This document shows positions 1 through 6,957 of a DNA stretch of 10,944 nt, piece after piece. Origin of the DNA: JBNJEM01 sp051745935 (GTDB lineage: Bacteria > Planctomycetota > Planctomycetia > Pirellulales > Pirellulaceae); contig JBNJEM010000220.1 in the NCBI GenBank assembly GCA_051745935.1, positions 1-10,944 of the forward strand, in the 5' to 3' direction. The position numbers were made by a program, and so were the translations under genes. Numbering within the stretch: position 1 is the stretch's first letter; each line of letters begins with the position of its first letter. The notes under the pieces are model-generated. The model saw only the letters and a list, made by a program, of their open reading frames with translations. It did not search any database and was not told the origin of the DNA.

Positions 1-68
1 GAACCAATGCGAGCTACCGCTCGAACCGTGTTAGCCCGCTCCCGTTGGTCGCTAGAACTTGACTCAAA

Positions 69-332
69 ATGAACGACTTTCTTCGCATAAGCAGACTAAC
101 GGTGGGGCTCGCGGACGGTCGATCCCTCTCGGTCCCCCTCGAATGGTATCCGCGTCTGGCGCGGGCGACCCAGAGGGAACGCTGCAATTGGCGCCTGCTC
201 GGCGACGGATACGCCATCGAATGGCCCGATCTCGACGAGCATATCGGTGTCGCGGGCTTGCTGGCGGGACGCCGTAGCGGGGAAAGCTCCGCCTCCTTTC
301 AGCGATGGCTGGCCTCGCGGAGCCACGGTTAA
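69..332 (+). CDS. DUF2442 domain protein
   Basis: An 87-residue protein that I recognise as DUF2442. It reads like the family from end to end: an N-terminal strand pair with the pattern 'LADGRSLSVPLEWYPRL', then 'NWRLLGDGYAIEWPDLDEHI', then the family ending 'GLLAGRRSGES..SFQRWLASR'. The length is full for the family. No biochemical activity is known to me for this domain. DUF2442 genes often sit next to a DUF4160 gene, and the pair is suspected of being toxin-antitoxin-like, so the role here is only inferred. The ATG overlaps a TGA (ATGA, 69-72) that closes an open frame running in from the window edge. That suggests translational coupling to an upstream gene, but the 23 residues visible in that frame do not look like a DUF4160 C-terminus. 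No clear Shine-Dalgarno precedes the ATG. A decayed toxin-antitoxin remnant lies just downstream on the other strand. Confidence 0.85.
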   Translation: MNDFLRISRLTVGLADGRSLSVPLEWYPRLARATQRERCNWRLLGDGYAIEWPDLDEHIGVAGLLAGRRSGESSASFQRWLASRSHG

Positions 333-419
333 CAAGCGGCCTCGCCTTGGTGAAGTTGGCTCCGGGATTGTGCCGTTCGATCTGGCTTTTGGCCAATGGC
401 CGAGGACATGCCCGAACCA

Positions 420-518
420 CCGGAGCACCGTTTCCCACTGACGTGCCGCCCGAGCGTGATTCTCGTCGTCCCGGTTAAGGATGGCCAGAAATGCCGAGGT
501 ATCGACGAAGCACCTCAT
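420..518 (-). pseudogene. Truncated VapC-like PIN toxin, N-terminal remnant
   Basis: Read on the - strand from the ATG at 518, the first ~32 residues have the typical opening of a VapC-type PIN-domain ribonuclease. They contain 'FVDTSAFLAIL' (the Asp is the first metal-binding acidic residue of the PIN fold) followed by 'RDDENHARAARQWE'. After about residue 33 the resemblance stops. The frame stays open to 96 but then runs antisense to the DUF2442 gene, and the later conserved PIN acidic residues are not visible. A complete VapC is about 130-140 residues, so roughly a quarter remains and it should be inactive. The start overlaps the stop of the preceding - strand frame as ATGA (515-518), the usual antitoxin-toxin overlap. 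The PIN call rests on the N-terminal motif only. Confidence 0.6.
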
Positions 519-571
519 TCATACGCTCCAAAAAGATACCGGTCGTGGGCTTCGGCTAAGTCCTCAATCTC
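515..571 (-). pseudogene. Possible antitoxin C-terminal tail (VapB-like remnant)
   Basis: The frame that ends in the TGA overlapping the PIN start closes with about 18 residues, 'EIEDLAEAHDRYLFGAYE'. The 'HDRYL(Y/F)G' style of ending is one I associate with small ribbon-helix-helix antitoxins paired with PIN toxins. Upstream of this tail the frame has no DNA-binding domain that I can recognise and is probably noncoding. I read it as the surviving 3' end of the antitoxin gene. The evidence is short and mostly positional (the ATGA overlap). Confidence 0.35.
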
Positions 572-985
572 TGAAGAGAATCGCCCGGTAATTGAACCGA
601 CTCTCTCTCGGCTCCCAAATCCTCGAAAAAAACGTCCACATGCCACAAAAAGTGGGGGGAGGGGGGAGAAGGACATCCGGAAGGACACGGTCTCGATTTG
701 TTTGGATTTTCGAAGGATACAGAACCCGGAAAGAGACCCATAAGAAGAACCAAGCAAAGGCGAAGGATATCGATCATCTACTGCCGGTCACCGAAGTACT
801 GAAAGCGCCGGCGATTTTCATCCCGGTCCCACGGAGGCCATATTCGCGGTCAACTTAATTCGCGCGGGCCCAAAAACCGGCCATCCTCGCACCGCGCGAA
901 TGAAGCAGACCACGAATGGGCTTGTTCGGACTTAGGCAGCTTACTGGACGCCTGCATAGACTTCCCCCCACGTATTCGCGGCCCC
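572..985. other. Gene-poor stretch, nothing recognised
   Basis: All frames here are short and low in recognisable content. A - strand frame from 777 begins with a hydrophobic run (residues 4-20) that looks vaguely like a signal peptide, but it has no Shine-Dalgarno and no continuing domain. A G-rich run lies at about 652-668. I see no RNA gene, promoter or mobile-element end. Confidence 0.5.
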
Positions 986-1006
986 CCCACGAGATTGTCT
1001 CGTGGG
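986..1006. repeat. Hairpin repeat, solitary copy
   Basis: A perfect 8-bp inverted repeat, cccacgag (986-993) and ctcgtggg (999-1006), is separated by attgt. The same arms recur in the tandem array at 1157-1381 and at 4572-4592, and in degenerate form at 6972-6992. The copy near 6972 shares 18 of 21 positions with this one, including the unusual 'ttgtctcgtgg' half. No T-run follows, so it is not a standard intrinsic terminator. Confidence 0.8.
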
Positions 1007-1156
1007 AGCCAAAGACTCCCAGGCTACAGCCGGACCCCACGGGTCGCTTGTCTTCCTCACCCGCCAAGCCAAAGGCCGAATGCAATATGCCCTTCGCGTC
1101 TCCGGCAGCCCCACGCCCTTCTGTCGAACGGTATCGGTGGGAACCGTCGGCGACAA

Positions 1157-1381
1157 CCTGTAGCTCAGGAGTCTGATTCACCCACGAGATGAACTCGTGG
1201 GGGTCTGGGTGGGTGCCGTACCGCCTGTAGCTCAGGAGTCTGATTCACCCACGAGGTGAACTCGTGGGGGTCTGGGTGGGTGCCGTACCGCCTGTAGCTC
1301 AGGAGTCTGATTCACCCACGAGATGAACTCGTGGGGGTCTGGGTGGGTGCCGTACCGCCTAGCTGACGAGTCTGATTCACC
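1157..1381. repeat. 67-bp tandem repeat array, 3.3 copies, each with a hairpin
   Basis: Units start at 1157, 1224 and 1291, with a broken fourth from 1358 that stops after 'gtctgattcacc' (1370-1381). The period is exactly 67 bp and the three full units are almost identical; one visible difference is a/g in the hairpin loop at 1256. Each unit opens with the small palindrome cctg-tagct-cagg, then gagtctgattca, then the 8-bp stem cccacgag / ctcgtggg (1181-1201, 1248-1268, 1315-1335), then a G-rich tail ggtctgggtgggtgccgtaccg. There are no unique spacers between units, which excludes a CRISPR. No open frame of interest crosses it. An inverted partial copy is at 4561-4611. Confidence 0.92.
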
Positions 1382-1730
1382 AGCGGAATTCTCCGAGATC
1401 AAGGTTTTGTGGACAACCTATTTGAAGTCCGTGCCGTTCAATGCCAAGCCAACAACAAAGAAGCTGCGTAGAATAGGCAAAAATCTCATGGCCCTGGGCA
1501 AACCATGCGCCAACCGAATTCTGGAATGACTGGCACGGGGCCGGTGGGGAAGTATCGAAGTGGCGCTGCCCCACTAAACAGTCATGCATTTTCCTGGAAC
1601 TTCCGGGAAACCGCATGCGTCTTACCAGTGAGCGGGGTGAGGGGGACAGGCGCATGGTGCTCCGAAGACTTCGCAAAACCAGCCAGTCCCCAACGGTTTT
1701 TGGATAGGCTCCAAACCGCTTCGTGTTTGT
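1382..1730. other. Noncoding stretch upstream of the VIT/VWA gene
   Basis: About 350 bp without a convincing gene. It contains small palindromes such as cgaag-a-cttcg near 1664-1674 and a gtgg...ccac stem near 1560-1574. The segment near 1632-1690 (gggggacaggcgc...gctccgaagacttcgc) has the look of a dispersed intergenic repeat that I associate, from memory only, with planctomycete genomes. No second copy exists in this window. Confidence 0.4.
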
Positions 1731-1765
1731 GTTTGACGTTTGGGTTTGACGTTTGGGTTTCACGG
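1731..1765. repeat. 13-bp tandem duplication upstream of the VIT/VWA gene
   Basis: The unit gtttgacgtttgg occurs at 1731-1743 and immediately again at 1744-1756, followed by a partial third (gtttcacgg, 1757-1765). It lies just upstream of the Shine-Dalgarno of the next gene, so a change in copy number would alter its 5' leader. Confidence 0.85.
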
Positions 1766-1767
1766 TC

Positions 1768-1774
1768 GGGGGAG
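1768..1774 (+). promoter_or_regulatory. Ribosome binding site fixing the VIT/VWA start
   Basis: The run gggggag ends 7 nt before the ATG at 1782. This is the strongest Shine-Dalgarno near the 5' end of the frame. It favours 1782 over the upstream TTG at 1740 and over the internal ATGs at 1914 and 1926. Confidence 0.6.
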
Positions 1775-1781
1775 ATTATCG

Positions 1782-4349
1782 ATGTGCCGAATCATATCCG
1801 GGTGTTGGACGGGCGGGAGGCGATTCGCGAGCGGAGGGGCGACACCGTCTGGCGGCGATTCGTCTGGCGGCGATTCGCGTCGGAGCTATTCCACCGCGTG
1901 TGTCTGGGTTTTGATGGGGTGGATGACATGTTGTCTTCCCGTGGTGGTGGTCCTGTTGAGTCCGGCTGGGTCGTTTGCCCAGGGGCTGTTGGTCGATGAT
2001 CGACCGGAGCATCGCTTTCGGTTGCCCCGGCCTCGCATCTGGCCGCCGCCTCACCCTCCCATGCCGCGCCCGCCCCGCCCCCGTCCACCTCGCCCCGAGC
2101 CGCCGCGATCATACAAGATTCAGGCTTTGGAGGTTCATGCCACGCTGGCGGATCAGGTCGCCAAGGTGCAGGTTTCACAATCGTTCGTCAACACGGGAAG
2201 CCGCCAAATGGAGGTGTCTTTCGTTTTTCCACTTCCCTATGACGGGGCGGTGGACCGGATGACCTTCATGGTTGACGGTCGGGAGTACCCGGCCAAATTG
2301 CTGACGGCCAGCGAGGCGAGGCGGATTTACCAGGATCACATTCGCCGCAATGAGGATCCGGCGCTGCTGGAATGGATGGGAACCGGCATGTTCAAAACCA
2401 GTGTGTTTCCGGTACCGGCTGGCGCCAAACGCACCGTCACGATGCACTACAGCCAGGTATGTCGGAAAAGCCAGGGCTTGACCGAATGGCTGTTTCCCTT
2501 GAGCACGGCCAAGTACACCTCAAAGGCCGTGGAAAAGGTGTTGATCGAGGCCACGATTCAGAGCACCGTGCCACTGAAGAACATTTATAGTCCCACCCAT
2601 TCGGCCGAGATCAAGCGTCCCACCAATAAACGGGCTCGTATCACGTTCAGCTCGAAGGACTGCATCCCGACCTCCGATTTCCGGCTGATGTACGACGTGG
2701 GCGAGCAGCCGGTCGCGGCCAATCTCTTAAGCTATCGCCCCGACACCGACAAGGAAGGTTATTTCCTCTTATTGGTTAGCCCGGATATCGAACGCTCGAC
2801 GGACAAACCGATCCCGAAAACGGTCATGTTCGTGGTCGACCGTTCGGGCAGCATGAGTGGCAAGAAGATCGAACAGGCCAAGGGAGCACTAAGATTCGTA
2901 CTGAACAATCTCAACGAAGACGACCTATTCAACATCGTGGCCTATGACAGTCGGATTGAGAGTTTCAAGCCGGAACTGCAGCGGTACGACGATCAGACTC
3001 GCGCGGAGGCGTTGGGGTTCGTCGAAGGCATTTACGCGGGGGGAAGCACGAATATCGACGAGGCGCTGCAAGCCGCGCTGGGCCAGTTGCGGGACGAAAA
3101 GCGTCCGGCATACGTTGTTTTCCTGACCGATGGACTGCCGACGGCCGGAGAGCGGCGAGCGTCACGCATTGTCAAGAACGCCGTGGATGCCAACCAGGTG
3201 CGGGCTCGAGTGTTCACGTTCGGCGTGGGCCATGACGTCAACAGCCGCTTGTTGGATAAACTGGCCCGCCAAGGTTTCGGTCAAAGCCATTACGTCCGGC
3301 CGAACGAAGACATTGAAGCCCATGTCGCCCGGCTCTATCAACGGATCGGTGCCCCCGCGCTCGTTGATGTCGACGTGAGCTGGGATTTGGAAGGCTATCC
3401 AGCCGAGAAAGGCTCGCCCGTCAGTCGCGTCTATCCGAAAGGAACGTTTGACCTGTTCGCTGGCGAGCAGCTTGTCGTGGTCGGGCGGTACAAACAACCT
3501 GGCCAAGCCAAAATACGGATTTCCGGAACCGTTGACGAGCAGAAAAAGTCATATGACTTCCCCGTGAAGCTGACCAAATCCTCCGGTGACGACTCGGAAG
3601 CATTCGTCGAAAAGCTGTGGGCTCTGAGACGGGTGGGGGAAATCATCGACCAGATTGATCTGGAGGGCAAAAACGAGGAGCTGGTGGACGAACTGGTCGC
3701 GCTGGCCACCAAACACGGTATACTCACCCCGTACACGTCCTTTCTGGCCGATGAGACGACCAATGTCCGGGACGTGGCCTCCAACCAAACTCGGACGGAT
3801 CTGGCCTTGGATGCGTTGAGAGAGGAAAGCGGGTCGGCGGCGTTCGGCCAGCGGCGGGTCAAGAACATGTTCCAACGTGCCCAGTCCGCGCCGATGCAAG
3901 GGTACGGCCGAGCGGCGGATACGGGCACCGTGGCAAAAGCCCCGCGCCCCAGTGCCGCTCGCGGCACCTTCGGCGGCATGGGCGGTGTCGGCGGCATGGG
4001 CGGTGGGGGCTACTCGGGCCGCTCCGCCGAGCAACGTCAGGGCGGAGGGGGCGCTCCGGCGGGAAACGCGACGGGTGCCGCGGCCCGGCCGAGTGAACCA
4101 CGTCCAGAAGAACAGGCCGAAGCGGAGCCCACGGTGCTGAACGTCGGCACGAAGACGTTCTTCCGGCGAAATGGCCGCTGGGAAGATTCAGCGCTGACCG
4201 AGCGGCAGCTTCAAAATGTTCACAAGATCGAACGCTACAGCGACGAGTACTTCGACCTCAGCCAGCGCTTTGGCAAAGAGGTCTCCAAGTACCTGGCAAT
4301 CGAAGGGAATGTGATCGTGGTGCTGGAGGGCGAGGCGTACGAATTCTGA
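1782..4349 (+). CDS. Secreted VIT and von Willebrand factor A domain protein
   Basis: An 855-residue exported protein related to inter-alpha-trypsin inhibitor heavy chains. In order: a long n-region with Arg33-Arg34, a hydrophobic core (about 39-62) and a likely signal-peptidase site after 'GSFA' (residue 66). A Pro/Arg-rich linker follows (about 77-108), then a VIT domain (about 112-240). The VWA domain (about 347-520) has a complete MIDAS: Asp353-x-Ser355-x-Ser357, Thr423 and Asp450. An ITIH-type C-terminal region includes 'HGILTPYTSFLADE'. A Gly-rich segment (about 727-765, 'GGMGGVGGMGGGG') leads to a conserved-looking tail ('KTFFRRNGRW', about 786-855). VWA MIDAS domains bind metal-dependent protein ligands, so an adhesive or cell-surface role is inferred; no enzyme activity is expected. 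The start is chosen for its Shine-Dalgarno. An internal start at 1914 would leave a signal peptide with no basic n-region. No partner gene is adjacent. Confidence 0.9.
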   Translation: MCRIISGCWTGGRRFASGGATPSGGDSSGGDSRRSYSTACVWVLMGWMTCCLPVVVVLLSPAGSFAQGLLVDDRPEHRFRLPRPRIWPPPHPPMPRPPRPRPPRPEPPRSYKIQALEVHATLADQVAKVQVSQSFVNTGSRQMEVSFVFPLPYDGAVDRMTFMVDGREYPAKLLTASEARRIYQDHIRRNEDPALLEWMGTGMFKTSVFPVPAGAKRTVTMHYSQVCRKSQGLTEWLFPLSTAKYTSKAVEKVLIEATIQSTVPLKNIYSPTHSAEIKRPTNKRARITFSSKDCIPTSDFRLMYDVGEQPVAANLLSYRPDTDKEGYFLLLVSPDIERSTDKPIPKTVMFVVDRSGSMSGKKIEQAKGALRFVLNNLNEDDLFNIVAYDSRIESFKPELQRYDDQTRAEALGFVEGIYAGGSTNIDEALQAALGQLRDEKRPAYVVFLTDGLPTAGERRASRIVKNAVDANQVRARVFTFGVGHDVNSRLLDKLARQGFGQSHYVRPNEDIEAHVARLYQRIGAPALVDVDVSWDLEGYPAEKGSPVSRVYPKGTFDLFAGEQLVVVGRYKQPGQAKIRISGTVDEQKKSYDFPVKLTKSSGDDSEAFVEKLWALRRVGEIIDQIDLEGKNEELVDELVALATKHGILTPYTSFLADETTNVRDVASNQTRTDLALDALREESGSAAFGQRRVKNMFQRAQSAPMQGYGRAADTGTVAKAPRPSAARGTFGGMGGVGGMGGGGYSGRSAEQRQGGGGAPAGNATGAAARPSEPRPEEQAEAEPTVLNVGTKTFFRRNGRWEDSALTERQLQNVHKIERYSDEYFDLSQRFGKEVSKYLAIEGNVIVVLEGEAYEF
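1846..1877 (+). repeat. 15-bp tandem duplication inside the signal-peptide n-region
   Basis: The unit cgtctggcggcgatt occurs at 1846-1860 and again at 1861-1875, followed by cg. It is in frame and gives the duplicated 'SGGDS-SGGDS' stretch (residues 23-32) ahead of Arg33-Arg34. Because 15 bp is a multiple of three, copy-number change would lengthen or shorten the n-region without breaking the frame. Confidence 0.85.
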
Positions 4350-4423
4350 TCCTGTTTGAAGCCGGGGAACCGTGGGCCGGGGTCTAACCACGCCACGTTT
4401 TTGTAACCCCGGAAGGCACGGAA

Positions 4424-4464
4424 GGAATATCGAATATCGAGCAAGGAATGTTGAATGATGAAGT
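4424..4464. repeat. 41-bp dispersed repeat, left copy of an inverted pair
   Basis: This 41-bp segment starts ggaatatcgaatatcgagc and ends gaatgatgaagt. It is the reverse complement of 7058-7098 with one mismatch (t at 4452). It begins with the short direct repeat gaatatc-gaatatc. The match stops sharply at both ends. Its A+T content is well above that of the flanking genes. The two copies bracket the AMMECR1-MEMO gene. Confidence 0.9.
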
Positions 4465-4560
4465 GCCGGCAGAGGTCCAGCAGCGCTGGCGGGGAATGCG
4501 GGATTGAAGGGCATGATTGAACGGCGTCTACGTTGGCGCTATCTGACGCTATCATACAAG

Positions 4561-4611
4561 CCGCCCAGACCCCCACGAGTTCACCTCGTGGGTGAATCAG
4601 GCTCGCGAGCT
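4561..4611. repeat. Inverted copy of the 67-bp repeat unit (51 bp)
   Basis: The reverse complement of 4561-4611 matches the unit at 1224-1290 at 47 of 51 positions, covering agctc through the hairpin and into ggtctggg. The hairpin is intact: cccacgag at 4572-4579, ttcac loop, ctcgtggg at 4585-4592. The loop matches the 'g' variant of the second tandem unit. This shows the unit is dispersed as well as tandem. Confidence 0.9.
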
Positions 4612-4649
4612 AAAGCACTTGTCTACAATGCTGGCGGAGATTCAGTTAT

Positions 4650-4675
4650 GCTCGTGGTGTTGACGTACCACGAGC
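4650..4675. repeat. Hairpin with 9-bp stem, related core
   Basis: The arms gctcgtggt (4650-4658) and accacgagc (4667-4675) pair perfectly across an 8-nt loop. The core ctcgtgg / ccacgag is the hairpin core of the 67-bp repeat with the arms in the opposite order, so it may be a permuted member of the same family. There is no T-run. It lies 10 bp before an in-frame ATG at 4685. Confidence 0.6.
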
Positions 4676-4819
4676 CCCCAGGCCATGGCACGCCGTGAAG
4701 CGGTGATGGGGGACGTTTCTTGGAAAGCTGGGACCGGGGGGGCCGTGCTCCGGCAGCCTGTACGCCTTGTTGACGGCAGGCGTTTTGCCGACCACGCGCG
4801 GTCCACGCGGGAAACACAC

Positions 4820-4823
4820 GGAG
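4820..4823 (+). promoter_or_regulatory. Ribosome binding site favouring the 4832 start
   Basis: The sequence ggag lies 8 nt before the ATG at 4832. The frame is open further up to an ATG at 4685, but no Shine-Dalgarno precedes that ATG and the extra 49 residues look like translated intergenic DNA. Confidence 0.5.
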
Positions 4824-4831
4824 CCTCACCA

Positions 4832-6940
4832 ATGGAACGATCTTCACAACCCAACCGTGCCGCTGGCGAGAACTCGAAATCGGGCGGATCATCAACCGGC
4901 GACACGGGTGCCGGCAACATCCAGGGTCTGCAATTAAGTGAGCAGCAGGAGCGAAGCGTATTTCAAGCGGCCAGCGAGCTGGTGGTGGCGGGGGTTGCGA
5001 ACCGGGCGGCGGAGCTGCCGGATCCGACACTGGAGGGGGCAGCCGAGATAACGGTCATGGGCGCGTTCGTGACGCTCAAACGTCGCGGACAGTTGCGAGC
5101 GTGTTGTGGCACGCTGGGCCAGCCGATGCCGCTGATCGAGGCACTGCGTGGCGCGGCGCATCGCACGGCCACGGACGACCGCCGGCTTCCTCCCATCTCG
5201 TTGACGGAATTGCCCTATCTCGACGTGGAGGTCTCGCTGTTGCACGATTTCCGTGGCGTGGAAGCGAAGGGAGATGACCGCGTGGGCGCCGTGGAAATTG
5301 GTCGGCACGGCCTAACGATTCAGTGCCGGGAGGGAAGCGGCCTGTTGCTGCCCCATGTCGCGGTTGAAAATGGCTGGGATCGGGAAACGTTTCTCCGGCA
5401 GCTCTGTCACAAGGCCGGGCTTCCGGCCCATGCCTGGAAACAGGACGAGGCGCGGCTCCAGACGTTTGAATCCCTGATCATTGAAGGAGCGATCGAGCCA
5501 GGATCGCTCGCTTCTCTATCTCACGACCACCCTCCGCTGTTTACTGCCGAGCAAATCGAGGTCCTCTCGCGGCACTGCCGGACGAACGTGCTGGCCTTGA
5601 TGCAGGGCGCCACGCCGAACTACTATGTCCCCGCCTGCCAAGACTTGAACGTGCAAGGCGTGTTGCTGTCACTCGAGCTTCCATCACGCGACGGCACTTC
5701 ACAATTCGCTCGACTTTCCTTGCGCCCCGGCTTGCCGCTGCAGTCGACACTCTTTCAGTTGTGCGAAGCAGCCGTGGCCTGGTGCAGAAAATCGCACGTC
5801 CAGTTCGGTGAAGCGACGGACTCGTCCGCTCATGTTAGCGTGCTGTACGATTCAGCCATGCATGGTACGGTGGCGGACCCGGATCCTCGCGGGATTGATC
5901 CGGGGCGGCGGGCGGTCATTGCGGCGCAACATGGGCGGTATGCATGGACCTATGAGCCCGGCGCCACGCCGGAGCAACTTGTGGAGACGGTGGCCCACCA
6001 GGCTCAGATCTTTGACCCTCGGACCGCTGGCCTATTCAGCTTCGCCGTGGACACGAATACCTCTTCGTTCCTGGTTGACAATGTTCCCCGCCCCGTCGCC
6101 GGGCCCGACGTGCGGCCACCCGCCGTGTCCGGGGTCTTCTATCCAGCCGAACCAGAGGATCTGCGGGCGTTGGTCGACCAGTATCTGAAGGAAGAGGGCG
6201 GGCGCCGGCCGGAGCCCTATCCGGCCGTGTTGGTCCCGCACGCGGGACTTCGCTTCTCCGGTCGCATCGCCGCGGCGGTGTACCGCCGAGTTGCCATTCC
6301 GGATTGCGTCATCATCCTGGCTCCAAAACATTCCAGATTGGGAACCCCTTGGGCCGTGGCCCCCCACAAAAGATGGTCTTTACCTGGTGGGACAATCGAT
6401 TCGGATCCCGAACTGGCTCGCCGGCTATCCAGCGTCATTCCGCGTTTGAAATTGGACGCGGCCGCTCATCAAGATGAACATGCCATCGAAGTCCAATTGC
6501 CGTTCTTGGCCCGGATGGCTCCGCAAAGCCGGGTCGTGGGGATTACGGTCGGCGAGGGGGATTGGCATGCCTGCCAGGAATTCGCGGAGCAGTTGGCGAA
6601 CGTCGTGCGTGGGCAAGCCAGGCCCCCGCTACTGGTCATTTCAACCGATTTGAACCACTACGCGCCGGAAACAGAGAACCGCCGGCTTGACAACATCGCG
6701 TTGGAAGCGATTGAGCAGCTTGACCCAAAACGGTTATTCCACGCGGTGCGGCAGCACGATATCAGTATGTGTGGTCTGTTGCCAGCGGTCATTGTGCTGC
6801 AGGCACTTCGCAACCTCGGACGGCTCGGTACGTGCGAGCGCGTCGGGTACGCCACGAGCGCGGACGCGGGGGGGAGCAGGGAGCGGGTCGTGGGCTATGC
6901 TGGCCTGCTGTTCCAGTCCACGGAAAATGGAGAAGAATAG
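4832..6940 (+). CDS. AMMECR1 / middle domain / MEMO fusion (AmmeMemoRadiSam-type A-B protein)
   Basis: A 702-residue fusion. Residues about 35-225 form an AMMECR1 domain; its hallmark 'RGCIGT' motif appears as R89-A-C-C-G-T94, with Ala for the first Gly. Residues about 236-425 may be a diverged second AMMECR1-like copy ('HVSVLYDSAMHGT', 'AWTYEPGATPEQL'). Residues about 428-695 form a MEMO domain of the class III extradiol dioxygenase fold. All MEMO signature positions are visible: H470 in 'PHAGLRFSG', H500 in 'APKHSRLG', H550 in 'DEHAIE', D606 and H609 in 'STDLNHYA', and C647 in 'ISMCGLLPA'. By comparison with human MEMO1, H470, H500 and C647 would hold the metal. Bacterial AMMECR1 and MEMO proteins usually come with a radical SAM partner (the AmmeMemoRadiSam set), which is not in this window. 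The substrate is unknown to me. The protein is probably cytoplasmic, since no signal peptide is seen. The longest reading starts at 4685. The gene sits alone between repeat-bearing spacers. Confidence 0.9.
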   Translation: MERSSQPNRAAGENSKSGGSSTGDTGAGNIQGLQLSEQQERSVFQAASELVVAGVANRAAELPDPTLEGAAEITVMGAFVTLKRRGQLRACCGTLGQPMPLIEALRGAAHRTATDDRRLPPISLTELPYLDVEVSLLHDFRGVEAKGDDRVGAVEIGRHGLTIQCREGSGLLLPHVAVENGWDRETFLRQLCHKAGLPAHAWKQDEARLQTFESLIIEGAIEPGSLASLSHDHPPLFTAEQIEVLSRHCRTNVLALMQGATPNYYVPACQDLNVQGVLLSLELPSRDGTSQFARLSLRPGLPLQSTLFQLCEAAVAWCRKSHVQFGEATDSSAHVSVLYDSAMHGTVADPDPRGIDPGRRAVIAAQHGRYAWTYEPGATPEQLVETVAHQAQIFDPRTAGLFSFAVDTNTSSFLVDNVPRPVAGPDVRPPAVSGVFYPAEPEDLRALVDQYLKEEGGRRPEPYPAVLVPHAGLRFSGRIAAAVYRRVAIPDCVIILAPKHSRLGTPWAVAPHKRWSLPGGTIDSDPELARRLSSVIPRLKLDAAAHQDEHAIEVQLPFLARMAPQSRVVGITVGEGDWHACQEFAEQLANVVRGQARPPLLVISTDLNHYAPETENRRLDNIALEAIEQLDPKRLFHAVRQHDISMCGLLPAVIVLQALRNLGRLGTCERVGYATSADAGGSRERVVGYAGLLFQSTENGEE

Positions 6941-6957
6941 AGAACTCTGACCGAGAG

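Noticed and set aside
1..72. Open frame from the window edge ending in TGA that overlaps the DUF2442 start
   Set aside because: The ATGA overlap suggests an upstream coupled gene, but the 23 visible residues do not resemble a DUF4160 C-terminus or any family I know, so it is not listed as a gene.
96..419. The - strand frame continuing from the PIN start to give a 140-residue protein of VapC-like length
   Set aside because: After residue ~33 the sequence lacks PIN features and much of it is antisense to the DUF2442 gene; the length match looks accidental.
556..777. Small - strand frame with a hydrophobic N-terminus, a possible secreted peptide
   Set aside because: No Shine-Dalgarno, no conserved-looking body, and a low-complexity middle; probably noncoding.
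1160..1190. tRNA-like motif 'gtagctcaggag', similar to a D-arm
   Set aside because: No acceptor stem, anticodon arm or TpsiC loop can be placed around it, and it recurs as part of the small cctg/cagg palindrome in every tandem unit.
1157..1381. Regular repeats resembling a CRISPR array
   Set aside because: The 67-bp units abut directly with no unique spacers and number only 3.3; no cas gene is present.
1505..1999. + strand frame of 164 residues overlapping the VIT/VWA start
   Set aside because: It overlaps the 5' end of a well-supported gene in another frame, has no recognisable domain, and its first half lies in apparent intergenic DNA.
4379..4410. ggggt...acccc stem after the VIT/VWA gene as a terminator
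   Set aside because: The stem is 5 bp with a 22-nt loop and no T-run follows it; the T-rich stretch is inside the loop.
4685..4831. Extended N-terminus of the AMMECR1-MEMO protein from the ATG at 4685
   Set aside because: No ribosome binding site precedes it and the 49 residues do not look like part of an AMMECR1 domain; the ATG at 4832 has a good Shine-Dalgarno. The longer start cannot be excluded.
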